64,000 nucleotides of DNA from an uncultured Clostridia bacterium (GTDB lineage Bacteria > Bacillota > Clostridia > TANB77 > CAG-508), in assembly GCA_944392175.1 (NCBI GenBank), contig CALXVT010000003.1, positions 33,699 to 97,698 on the forward strand, in the 5' to 3' direction. The stretch's first letter is position 1. The number at the start of each line of letters is the position of its first letter. Positions 53,016 through 61,267 of the stretch are shown piece after piece. Position numbers and translations under genes: made by a program. The notes below the pieces were generated by a model. It did no database searches. It was given only the letters and a program-made list of their open reading frames with translations, and had not been told where the DNA came from.

Positions 53016-53564
53016 TTAATCATTTTTTTCTTGTAATAATTTAACTTTATGATTTCTTAAAAATATTTTTCTAATAAATTTAGGTATTTTATTTAGCATT
53101 GAAGTAAGAGTATTACATTCTTCTTTTAGTTTAACTATTTCTTCTTCTTTCTTTGAAACAACTTGCTGATATTCCTGTATTAGCTCTTTTGCTTTTGGTA
53201 TTTTTTGATTTTGAGTTTCTAATTTTTCTACATCTTCTCTTAAATTAATGTTATCAACCTGAGCTTCAAATCCAGCATTTTTTGAATTAACTTCAGCCAT
53301 ATAATCTTTTATATCTTTTTCATATTCTTTAGATAATTGATTCATACGTACTTTTTGTATAATGTTATTTAGGAATAACAAAGTTTGACTATCTACATTT
53401 TGTTCACTTAAGTCTTTTTCTGGATCTATTTTTATATTTTTATCTACTTGCATATTTTCTTCTATGTATTTTAATGTTTCCTTTGGAATTGAATTATATT
53501 CTTCTTCTGGTAAACAATCTATTATAAGTTTAGCTTGATATAAATATTGTGGTTTTGTTAGCAT
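53016..53564 (-). CDS. Hypothetical coiled-coil protein with Y-N-x-I-P-K motif
   Basis: 182 residues. The first 60 (YLYQAKLIIDCLPEEEYNSIPKETLKYIEEN) are related to the protein at 19023-19475. Residues about 70-150 form a long coiled coil (KEYEKDIKDYMAEVNSK; EEEIVKLKEECNTLTSML), and the end is basic and amphipathic (IPKFIRKIFLRNHKVKLL), a possible membrane contact. It is first in the four-gene unknown operon; ATG follows GTAGGGATAAAT. The function is unknown, but the shared N-terminal module suggests a lineage-specific interaction domain. Confidence 0.75.
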   Translation of the reverse strand: MLTKPQYLYQAKLIIDCLPEEEYNSIPKETLKYIEENMQVDKNIKIDPEKDLSEQNVDSQTLLFLNNIIQKVRMNQLSKEYEKDIKDYMAEVNSKNAGFEAQVDNINLREDVEKLETQNQKIPKAKELIQEYQQVVSKKEEEIVKLKEECNTLTSMLNKIPKFIRKIFLRNHKVKLLQEKND

Positions 53565-53718
53565 ATTTATCCCTACTTTCTTTTGTATTAATTCTATTTT
53601 TCCTTATATCCTATAAATATCACAACAATGCTATTTATTCAATAGAAAACCGAAAATGTAATATTATTGTAATTTAAGGTTAATATAAAAAAACAACTTA
53701 TATATTCTGTTTGATAAA

Positions 53719-53753
53719 AAAATACCCAAATGCAAAAGCATTTAGGTATTTTT
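53719..53753 (-). terminator. Terminator of hsp20
   Basis: Stem AAATACCCAAATGC/GCATTTAGGTATTT with a 4-base loop, T-rich on both sides, just downstream of the hsp20 stop. Confidence 0.85.
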
Positions 53754-53762
53754 ACTTTATAA

Positions 53763-54182
53763 TTATTCATCTATTTGAATATATTTTTTATCTGGTAATT
53801 CTTTTTGTTCATCTTTCTTAGCAACTTCCAATTTTAATGTTCCATTTTTAAATTTAGCTTTAATGTCTTCTTCTTTTACATTATCTCCAACATAGAAGCT
53901 TCTTGAACATTCTCCAATATATCTTTCTTTACGTACATATTTTCCGTCTTCTTTTTCATCTTCATTTTTATTTACCTTAGCATGTACTGTTAAATATCCA
54001 TCTTGAATTTCAATTTTAATGTCATCTTTTTCATATCCTGGTAAATCCATTTCTATTTCATATTTGTCTTTTTTCTCTTTAATATCTGTTTTCATCACTT
54101 TGTTTTCTGTTCCTGTAAAAAATGGATCACTAAACATGTCATCAAATAAATCAAAATCATTTCTTCTTGGTATCATCATCAT
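53763..54182 (-). CDS. hsp20: Small heat shock protein (Hsp20/alpha-crystallin)
   Basis: 139 residues. An N-terminal arm (NDFDLFDDMFSDPFF) precedes the alpha-crystallin domain (about 30-130): YEIEMDLPGYEKDDIKIEIQ, YLTVHAKV, KYVRKERYIGECSRSFYV, and the family A-x-x-x-N-G-[TV]-L motif as AKFKNGTLKLEVAKK. It holds unfolding proteins in ATP-independent oligomers. Three ATG codons stand in a row after AAAAGGAGACGATTATT; the first is used here. A promoter overlapping a CIRCE-like operator precedes it. Confidence 0.95.
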   Translation of the reverse strand: MMMIPRRNDFDLFDDMFSDPFFTGTENKVMKTDIKEKKDKYEIEMDLPGYEKDDIKIEIQDGYLTVHAKVNKNEDEKEDGKYVRKERYIGECSRSFYVGDNVKEEDIKAKFKNGTLKLEVAKKDEQKELPDKKYIQIDE

Positions 54183-54280
54183 AATAATCGTCTCCTTTTA
54201 AAAATTATATTTTTATGTGTTGACACCTTTTTTAGCTTAGGTAGCACATATGTAAAAGTCTTTTAACTTTTTACAAATAT

Positions 54281-54322
54281 ATTATATATCACATTTTAGC
54301 AATGTCAATAGGAGAGTGCTAA
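54281..54322 (-). promoter_or_regulatory. hsp20 promoter overlapped by a CIRCE-like HrcA operator
   Basis: TTGACA (54303-54308), 16-base spacer, TATAAT (54281-54286). TTAGCACTC-N9-CATTGCTAA (54296-54322, minus strand) spans the -35; the left half is exact CIRCE and the right half matches 7 of 9. HrcA binding here would block polymerase until heat or stress releases it. Confidence 0.82.
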
Positions 54323-54381
54323 AATTTACAAAACTTTCACATTTCTTCTATAAGTATTGAAAATGCTAAGTTTTAGCAACT

Positions 54382-54993
54382 TTATTTTGATTTTTTTATC
54401 ATCTTCATTCTAGTAAATTCTTCTCTATCTCTTTCTTCCAAAATTTCTTGTATGTGTTTTTCATCTTTTTCATAATTAGGTATTATAATATCTTTTAATG
54501 AATTAGAACGTTTTTGTACTTTTTCAATTGCATTATTTAATCTTTTAATAATAATTTCTAGTTTAGTTAAATTTACCAATAATATTTTTAATTTCTTAAA
54601 AGCTATTATAGCTTCATCTACACTAATTGTAGTATCTAGTAATCCAAAATTAATATTAGGTTTACTGTCGTAATTATAGGCTATTTCTGGAATTTCAACA
54701 CCCATAACAGTTTTGTATTTTATATCTATTTCATTATCAATCTCTATGTTATATGCAATAATACTAATATTATTTATTCCTAAATCAACATTTGCATTTT
54801 GTAATAATTTAAATGCTTCATCTTTTTGCAATTTATATTCTTGCTCTATTTTCTTTTTTTCAGTATCATATTTCTCTTTCTCTTTTAAAAGAATATATTT
54901 CTTTTTTTCTAATAGCTCTTGGCCTTGTTTGGATAATGCAATTGTCTTTTTTAGTTTTATCAAATTTGATTTAGTTGGTAAAATAGAACTCAT
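54382..54993 (-). CDS. ntpD: V/A-type ATPase subunit D
   Basis: 203 residues, long coiled-coil central-stalk subunit: PTKSNLIKLKKTIALSKQGQELLEKKKYIL at the N terminus (in parts) and a C-terminal helix (LNNAIEKVQKRSNSLKDIIIPNYEKDEKHI) with the family R-x-N-A-L-E-x-x-x-I-P phrase in variant form (here R-S-N-S-L-K-D-I-I-I-P). It rotates within the A3B3 head. ATG follows TGGAGGAAAA, 10 bases after ntpB; it is the last gene of the nine-gene operon. Confidence 0.93.
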   Translation of the reverse strand: MSSILPTKSNLIKLKKTIALSKQGQELLEKKKYILLKEKEKYDTEKKKIEQEYKLQKDEAFKLLQNANVDLGINNISIIAYNIEIDNEIDIKYKTVMGVEIPEIAYNYDSKPNINFGLLDTTISVDEAIIAFKKLKILLVNLTKLEIIIKRLNNAIEKVQKRSNSLKDIIIPNYEKDEKHIQEILEERDREEFTRMKMIKKSK

Positions 54994-55003
54994 TTTTCCT
55001 CCA

Positions 55004-56339
55004 TTATAATTTATTTAACTCTTCTTTAGGTAAAATATTTAAAATTTTTAATGCTAAATCTAAAGTTTCATTAATATTTCTTCTTTCGTCTAATGATTGA
55101 TTAATAAACTTTTCCTCAAATTCATTTGCAAAATCTAGATATTTTCTATCTAATTCGTCCAAATCATTTTCACCTAGTACTTTGGCTAATGCTCTTACAT
55201 CTTGAGCTTTTGAATATGAAGCAAATATTTGATCAGAAATTTTTGAATGGTCTTTTCTTGTGTATTTTTCTCCTATTCCATCCTTCATTAATCTAGATAA
55301 AGAATTTAAAATATCTATTGGAGGAATTATACCTTTTTGATATAAATCCCTTGAAAGAACAATTTGTCCTTCTGTAATATATCCAGTTAAATCTGGAATT
55401 GGATGAGAAATATCATCATTAGGCATAGTTAGAATTGGTATTTCGGTTATTGAACCTTCTTTACCTTTAATCATTCCCGCTCTTTCATAAATAGAAGCCA
55501 AATCACTATATAAATATCCTGGATATCCTTTTCTACTTGGTATTTCTCCTTTTAATGTTGACACTTCTCTTAAACTTTCTGCATATGCTGTCATATCAGT
55601 TAAAATTACAAGTACATGATATCCTAATTCAAAAGCTAAATATTCAGCACAAGTAAGTGTAACTTTCGGAGTTAAAATTCTTTCTATACTCGGATCATTT
55701 GATAAATTTTGAAACATTACTACTTTAGACAATGTTCCATTTTCCTTCAAACTATTTTTGAAATATTCTGCGGTTTCAAATTCTGCTCCCATTAGACCAA
55801 AACAAATTGCAAATTTTTCATTATTTCCAATATTCGAATTAGTAATAATTCTATTGGCAAGTTCATTATGATTAATTCCACTTCCGGAAAATATAGGAAG
55901 TTTTTGTCCTCTAATTAAAGTCATTAATCCATCAATAGTAGAAATACCCGTTTCTATATAATTTCGTGGATATTCTCTAGAAACAGGATTAATACTACTT
56001 CTATTAATATCTCTTTCTATATCTGAAATAACTTCTCCTAATCCATCTATTGGCCTACCAACACCATCAAAAATTCTGCCCAACATCTTTTCTGATAGTT
56101 TAATACTAATTGGTTTACCTTTTAATACAGTTTTAGTAGCATCCAAACTTATTCCATTTGTTCCTTCATATACTTGTATTGTTGTAATATTTTCATCCAT
56201 CGAAATTACATTACCTAGTCTTATTTCATTATTTGGCAAAATCAACTCAACTTGCTCATTAAATACAATATCCTTTGGCGTTTTCAAAAATACAATAGGA
56301 CCATTAATTCCTTCTAATCCGAATATATTGTATATTCAC
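55004..56339 (-). CDS. ntpB: V/A-type ATPase subunit B, needing a +1 frameshift near its start (ATT CGG)
   Basis: Regulatory, non-catalytic head subunit. Translation should start at GTG (56337-56339), right after the ntpA stop and behind AAGGATGG. It reads M-N-I-Q-Y-I then CGG; the zero frame soon stops, but a +1 shift at ATT-CGG continues [19 protein letters not shown], the conserved N-terminal strand of B subunits (Y-x-G-L-x-x-I-x-G-P). The open frame alone begins only at 56287 and lacks this strand and a ribosome site. The remainder ([41 protein letters not shown]) is intact, 444 residues in all. Confidence 0.88.
56318..56327 (-). other. Candidate +1 frameshift site TAT ATT CGG A in ntpB
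   Basis: Zero frame TAT ATT CGG ATT AGA AGG AAT TAA; shifted frame GGA TTA GAA GGA ATT AAT GGT. Six codons precede the slip, so only a short peptide is wasted if no shift occurs. Confidence 0.75.
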
Positions 56340-56340
56340 T

Positions 56341-58128
56341 TTATTTCCATCCTTTCTCATCAAATTCTTTATATTCTTCTTCTATTTTTTCTAGTTTAGA
56401 AATATATAATTCTGATAATTCATCAATTTTAGCCATTTCTATATTTGCTACTTCGTTTTTTATTTTTGGATATTCATCAAAAAATCCTATAGTTTTAATC
56501 TTTGACATTGGTATTCCGTTATCTATAAGTTTATTTGAATATTCATAAATATCTATTATTATTTTCATCATTTTATATTGCTTTAATAGTGGAACATATG
56601 TGTCAATTTCAGAATTTGCATTTTGTTGCAAGAATCCTTCTCTTATACATTTTGTAGTCTGTAATATTAACTTTTTTGAATCAGATAAAACATCTTGGCC
56701 AACAACTTTTGCTATTTCCTGTAATTCATTTTCTTCATTTAATAATTTTACAATTTTCCCTCTGTATTCTAAAAAGTCTTCTTGAGCATTTTTATCATAC
56801 CAATCTTCAAGTGCTGAAATATATTCACTATAGCTTATCATCCAGTTGATTGCTGGATAGTGCCTAGAATAAGCTAAGTCCCTATCCAATCCCCAAAAAA
56901 CATGTACAAATCTTCTTGTATTTTGAGTAACTGGTTCTGAAAAATCTGAACCTTGAGGAGATACTGCTCCTATTATTGTTACAGATCCTTCCGTTCCATT
57001 ATTATTTAGTGTTCTTCCTGCTCTTCCATAAAATTCAGAAAGTCTTGATGGCAAATATGATGGAAATCCTTCTTCTGCTGGCATTTCCTCTAATCTTCCA
57101 GATATTTCTCTTAAAGCTTCTGCCCATCTAGAAGTAGAATCTGCCATTATTGCAACTTGATATCCCATATCTCTATAATATTCAGCAATTGTAATTCCTG
57201 TATAAATTGATGTTTCTCTTGCTGCAACAGGCATATTAGATGTATTAGCAATAAGTATTGTTCTTTCCATTAATGGTCTACCTGTACGTGGATCAGTAAG
57301 CTTAGGAAAGTCCTCTAATACTTGTGTCATTTCGTTTCCTCTTTCTCCACAACCAATATAGACTATTATGTCTGCATCACACCACTTAGCTAATTGATGT
57401 TGAAGCATTGTTTTTCCAGTACCAAATCCACCTGGAATAGTTGCTGTCCCACCTTTGCTTATTGGGAAAATAGAATCTATCACTCTTTGTCCTGTTAATA
57501 ATGGAATATTTGCTTGTAATCTTTCCTTATATGGTCTTTGAACTCTAACTGGCCACTTTTGAACCATTGTAGCATTTATAATCTTTCCATCTTCTGTTTG
57601 TATTTTAGCAATTATTTCATTAATAGAATAGTCACCTTCTGGAACGATTTCAATTATTTTTCCTTTTTTACTATTAGAATACATTATTTTATGTGTTATA
57701 CTTTCTGTTTCTTTAACAGTTCCTAAAATAAAATTATATTCTACCTGATCTTCTATTTTTAAATTAGGAACAAAATGCCATTTTTTATTTTCATCTAAAC
57801 TATTTGTTATAATTCCTTTAGGAATAAATGCTCCATTTATTCTTTCTAATTCATTTAATGGTCTTTGAATCCCATCATAAACTTGTCCTATCATTCCTGG
57901 TCCTAAGCTTAATTCTAAAGGACCACCTGATGATTTCACTTCTTCGCCTATTTTCATACCTGATGTATCTTCATAACATTGAATTGTTGCAGATTTTCCC
58001 TCTAGTTTTATAACTTCACCCATCAAATTATTTTTTCCTATATAAACTAAATCGTGCATTGCAAAATCATCTTCACCTGTCGCAATTATAACAGGTCCAT
58101 TTATTTTAGAAATTTTCTTTAATTCCAT
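56341..58128 (-). CDS. ntpA: V/A-type ATPase catalytic subunit A
   Basis: 595 residues. Walker A GGFGTGKTMLQHQLA, the A-subunit bulge domain, GERGNEMTQVL, the Walker B-like MADSTSRWAEALREISGRLEEMPAEEGFP (in parts), and GRAGRTLNNNGTEGS are present. It hydrolyses or makes ATP in the cytoplasmic head. ATG lies inside the end of ntpE (23-base overlap) after AAAGGAGAAAATAA. No inserted intein. Confidence 0.97.
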   Translation of the reverse strand: MELKKISKINGPVIIATGEDDFAMHDLVYIGKNNLMGEVIKLEGKSATIQCYEDTSGMKIGEEVKSSGGPLELSLGPGMIGQVYDGIQRPLNELERINGAFIPKGIITNSLDENKKWHFVPNLKIEDQVEYNFILGTVKETESITHKIMYSNSKKGKIIEIVPEGDYSINEIIAKIQTEDGKIINATMVQKWPVRVQRPYKERLQANIPLLTGQRVIDSIFPISKGGTATIPGGFGTGKTMLQHQLAKWCDADIIVYIGCGERGNEMTQVLEDFPKLTDPRTGRPLMERTILIANTSNMPVAARETSIYTGITIAEYYRDMGYQVAIMADSTSRWAEALREISGRLEEMPAEEGFPSYLPSRLSEFYGRAGRTLNNNGTEGSVTIIGAVSPQGSDFSEPVTQNTRRFVHVFWGLDRDLAYSRHYPAINWMISYSEYISALEDWYDKNAQEDFLEYRGKIVKLLNEENELQEIAKVVGQDVLSDSKKLILQTTKCIREGFLQQNANSEIDTYVPLLKQYKMMKIIIDIYEYSNKLIDNGIPMSKIKTIGFFDEYPKIKNEVANIEMAKIDELSELYISKLEKIEEEYKEFDEKGWK

Positions 58129-58669
58129 TTATTTTCTCCTTTAAATTTGTAAGAAAAGTATTATCTACTATCATATGATCATTTTTTAAAATAATTCCTC
58201 CGATATATTTTTCATCAAGTTCTTCTACATCGCCATAAGAAGTTAAATCTATCTTATTTTTGTCTTTTGATGTTAAATATATTTTTAGATTTTCCTTACT
58301 ATCTAATGCATCATATGAAATATTAAATATTTTTTTCAATAATTCAGTATAATCATTTGTATTTGTATAATCTACTAATTTTTGAGTACATAAAATATAT
58401 AGTTCATTATTTTCTCTTTCATATTCTGCTAAAATTTGTTTTTTACTATTAAATTCAATATCTACAATCTTTTTATTATATTCTTTTTCTATTTTAATTT
58501 TTTCTTTATCTAGTCTACTATCTAATTTGTTTGAAAATTTTTCTACTTGAGTATTTATTTTATCTAAAGCTTTTTTGTCTAACTCATTTTTTAAGTCTTC
58601 TTTTTCTTTATTAGACATGTTAATGCAAATATTTTCAAACTTTTTTAATTTTTCTATGTTTATATCCAA
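58106..58669 (-). CDS. ntpE: V/A-type ATPase peripheral stalk subunit E
   Basis: 187 residues from TTG eight bases after TAGGAG; an ATG at 58687 would make 193 residues but overlaps the ribosome site. Long N-terminal coiled coil (LKKFENICINMSNKEKEDLKN, VEKFSNKLDSRLDKEKIKIE), then the globular C-terminal domain with GGIILKNDHMIVDNTFLTNL, the family G-G-x-x-L-x-x-x-x-x-I-x-x-x-N-T motif. It connects head and membrane part. Confidence 0.88.
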   Translation of the reverse strand: MDINIEKLKKFENICINMSNKEKEDLKNELDKKALDKINTQVEKFSNKLDSRLDKEKIKIEKEYNKKIVDIEFNSKKQILAEYERENNELYILCTQKLVDYTNTNDYTELLKKIFNISYDALDSKENLKIYLTSKDKNKIDLTSYGDVEELDEKYIGGIILKNDHMIVDNTFLTNLKEKINGIKENF

Positions 58670-58686
58670 TTTGAAATCTCCTATCA

Positions 58687-58911
58687 TTAATCAACTTTTA
58701 ATAATAATGGTATTTTCTTTTTTTCTAACTTATCAAATTTTTCGGGTAATAAATTATAAACATTGTTATCTATTACTAAAATACCTACTCCTTTAAGATT
58801 AGTTAAAACCTCTTCTAATTCATTTTTATCTTTTACTAGTTTTGTATCCATTCCAGATAGTCTATAACCAACTTGCTCTTCTCTTCTACTAAAAATTCCT
58901 AATATTTTCAT
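58687..58911 (-). CDS. ntpF: V/A-type ATPase subunit F
   Basis: 74 residues, shorter than usual (about 100). MKILGIFSRREEQVGYRLSGM and GVGILVIDNNVYNLLPEKFDKL match the subunit F Rossmann-like fold; the typical C-terminal helix after IPLLLKVD is missing, possibly a natural truncation. ATG follows AAGGGAATATT, 10 bases after ntpK. Confidence 0.85.
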   Translation of the reverse strand: MKILGIFSRREEQVGYRLSGMDTKLVKDKNELEEVLTNLKGVGILVIDNNVYNLLPEKFDKLEKKKIPLLLKVD

Positions 58912-58921
58912 AATATTCCCT

Positions 58922-59356
58922 TTACACTTTATTTAATATCATTATAGAAATTATTAAACCATATATTGCAATTCCTTCTGCAAGACCTGCAAATATTATA
59001 GTTTTTCCTAATAACGATGGGTTCTCACTAATAGCTCCAATAGCACTAGAAGCAACCATAGCTACAGCAATACCAGAACCAATACATGCTAATCCAGTTG
59101 CTAATGCTGCTGCAATCAAACCAACATCATGATTAGATAATCCTTCATCTGATTTTTCTGTTTCTTCACTACTTGTTTCTTTAGTTTCGTTTGCTTTTGT
59201 TTCTGTTACTTCACTTTCTTCTTTAACAATACTATTTGATACAGTATTAGAAACTTTTTTAGTTTTGGTTGTATTTGTAGCATAAACTTCTCCTGCACAT
59301 AAAACTCCTATTATAACTGATAAAATTACTATTTTTTTAAAAATATTTTTTCTCAT
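58922..59356 (-). CDS. ntpK: V/A-type ATPase proteolipid subunit K with signal peptide and Ser/Thr/Glu-rich extension
   Basis: 144 residues. A hydrophobic leader (IVILSVIIGVLCAGEVYA) is followed by about 45 residues rich in Glu, Thr, Ser and Lys (KEESEVTETKANETKETSSE), then a single two-helix proteolipid: LIAAALATGLACIGSGIAVAM and IIFAGLAEGIAIYGLIISIMIL with the ion-binding Glu in AGLAEG. Relatives are usually either 80-residue hairpins or double hairpins; the extension is unusual. If the leader is cut, the extension faces outside the cell. ATG follows AAAGGAAAAAATAAG. Confidence 0.9.
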   Translation of the reverse strand: MRKNIFKKIVILSVIIGVLCAGEVYATNTTKTKKVSNTVSNSIVKEESEVTETKANETKETSSEETEKSDEGLSNHDVGLIAAALATGLACIGSGIAVAMVASSAIGAISENPSLLGKTIIFAGLAEGIAIYGLIISIMILNKV

Positions 59357-59376
59357 CTTATTTTTTCCTTTCGTAT

Positions 59377-61254
59377 TTATTTTTGATTTTCTATTGGAAT
59401 ATATTCTTTTCCATCACCTGTATAAAATCTACTGAATAATTCATAATATTCCAATCTTAAAACTTGAATTGCAACAATTAGTCCTTCAAGCGCTATTACT
59501 ATAATATTCCCTATTATCGCAACAGCAATACTTCCAGCTCCTGAAAACATATCTGCTAATATATATACAGCCATACATAATCCTACGTGATTTATTGCAA
59601 AAGCTGCAAGTCTTACAAAAGAAATAGTATTACTTGCCATGCTTAAAAGCATCTCTATCAATTCAAATATTTTTTCTACAACTGGAACTTTTACATTATT
59701 TTTATCTTTCTTTATAAGATTTTCCAACTTTTCTTTAAATAATATTAAAATAAGTGGTATAAGTATCAAACTAGTACTAATTGCTAAACTTATAATCATT
59801 TTTCCTTTTAATAAAAATCCAACAATTAACACTAAAATGGTTGTATAAAAAATCAAACCTGCAAGTCCATTTTTATCAAAGAAAATTTTCCCTGTATCCT
59901 TGTTTTTTATTCCATTTTTAATATTAAATATCATTGCTATAATTATTAAAACTGCACCTGTCGCTATTCCAGCTATTAACATATTTGTTATATTATCCAT
60001 TGGACTTGGCAAAATTCCTTTTATTATATCTTCTTTTCCAAATATGCTTCCATATAAAAATCCAAATATAATTGATGAAATACCTCCTGCAGTTAGTACA
60101 GGACCTAAGTTAGATTTTCTTTTAGCTAAAATAAGCCCAACTATTGTAACAACTAGTCCATGCCCTATATCACCAAACATAAATCCAAACATAATAAATG
60201 CCGTTAATGCAACAAACCATGTTGGATCCATTTCTGTATAATTTGGTATTCCATACATATTTACAATAGATTCAAATGGCCTTATTAATCTATTATTTTT
60301 AAGTTTTGTTGGCGGAGTACTTGCAACTTCATCATGGTTTTTTACAACATATTCTACATTGTCTTTTTCTAATTTTAGAAGTATTTCTTTTAAATTTCTC
60401 GTCGGAATCCAGCCTACAATATAAAATGAACCTTTATCATCATGCGCCATATATTTTTTTACTTTGTTTATCTTTTCTAACATTTCTAGTTGTAATAAAT
60501 TATTTAGCAACTCTCTTCCATTTTCTTCTCTTGTTAGGATTAACTTTTGCTTCAAACTTTCTATCTCTTTTTTGCTATTTTCTATATATTTTTCAACTTT
60601 ATCTAATACTTCTGACGGCTTACCTGCAATTTCTTTTGGAAGCCATACTCTTTCAAATTTCATAACTTTAAAATAACTATCAACTTTTTCAGATATTTCA
60701 TCTGGAGTAAAATATATAATCCATACTTCATTTTCATTTCTGTCTAATTCAACTATTACAGCATCTGTATGGTCTAATTCACTTATTAATTGTTCATAAT
60801 TATCTTTCGAGATTTTTCCAAACCTAAATCTCATGTATTTCAAATCATACAAATTTTGTAAGTCAACTGGAACATTTTTTAAATGATTAATTGGCTCAAT
60901 ACTTTCTCCTAACTTTTTTATTTCTTCTTCTTTTTTATCGATATCATTTATTAAGCTATTTAATCTATTTTCGGCTTTATCTATTTCTTGTTTTATCTCT
61001 TCTAGATTTCTTTGCAATTTTACATCTTTAATTTCATAATTTAAATCTAACTTGTTTATAAGATTTTTAGCTTTTTTAATGTATTCTTTAATTGTAGTAT
61101 CATAAGTAAAATAAGTAAGCTTCCAGCCTTTTTCTAAAACTTTTAAAGCATTTTCTGGTTGAAATCCACTTCCAATTAAGTCATTTGCAATAACAAAGTC
61201 TAAAATATTTTCATCACCAGTCATGCTTAAAAACTTCATTCTTTCTATCGCCAA
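59377..61254 (-). CDS. ntpI: V/A-type ATPase subunit I (a-type membrane subunit)
   Basis: 625 residues from TTG six bases after AGAGGTG, giving the family start M-A-I-E-R-M-K; a GTG three codons upstream lies in the site. The N-terminal half (to about 330) is cytoplasmic coiled coil and globular (EEIKQEIDKAENRLNSLINDI; YIVGWIPTRN). The C-terminal half has about seven membrane helices: GFMFGDIGHGLVV, FLYGSIFGKED, FVRLAAFAINHVGL with the essential Arg, and LEYYELFSRFYTGDG at the end. It forms the ion half-channels. Confidence 0.93.
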   Translation of the reverse strand: MAIERMKFLSMTGDENILDFVIANDLIGSGFQPENALKVLEKGWKLTYFTYDTTIKEYIKKAKNLINKLDLNYEIKDVKLQRNLEEIKQEIDKAENRLNSLINDIDKKEEEIKKLGESIEPINHLKNVPVDLQNLYDLKYMRFRFGKISKDNYEQLISELDHTDAVIVELDRNENEVWIIYFTPDEISEKVDSYFKVMKFERVWLPKEIAGKPSEVLDKVEKYIENSKKEIESLKQKLILTREENGRELLNNLLQLEMLEKINKVKKYMAHDDKGSFYIVGWIPTRNLKEILLKLEKDNVEYVVKNHDEVASTPPTKLKNNRLIRPFESIVNMYGIPNYTEMDPTWFVALTAFIMFGFMFGDIGHGLVVTIVGLILAKRKSNLGPVLTAGGISSIIFGFLYGSIFGKEDIIKGILPSPMDNITNMLIAGIATGAVLIIIAMIFNIKNGIKNKDTGKIFFDKNGLAGLIFYTTILVLIVGFLLKGKMIISLAISTSLILIPLILILFKEKLENLIKKDKNNVKVPVVEKIFELIEMLLSMASNTISFVRLAAFAINHVGLCMAVYILADMFSGAGSIAVAIIGNIIVIALEGLIVAIQVLRLEYYELFSRFYTGDGKEYIPIENQK

Positions 61255-61267
61255 AGTTGTCACCTCT

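Noticed and set aside
51754..56339. Simple sequencing error as explanation for the three broken frames
   Set aside because: Not excluded for any single site, but all three share NTTCGG and the same +1 direction, and CGG is otherwise missing from native genes, which errors would not produce.
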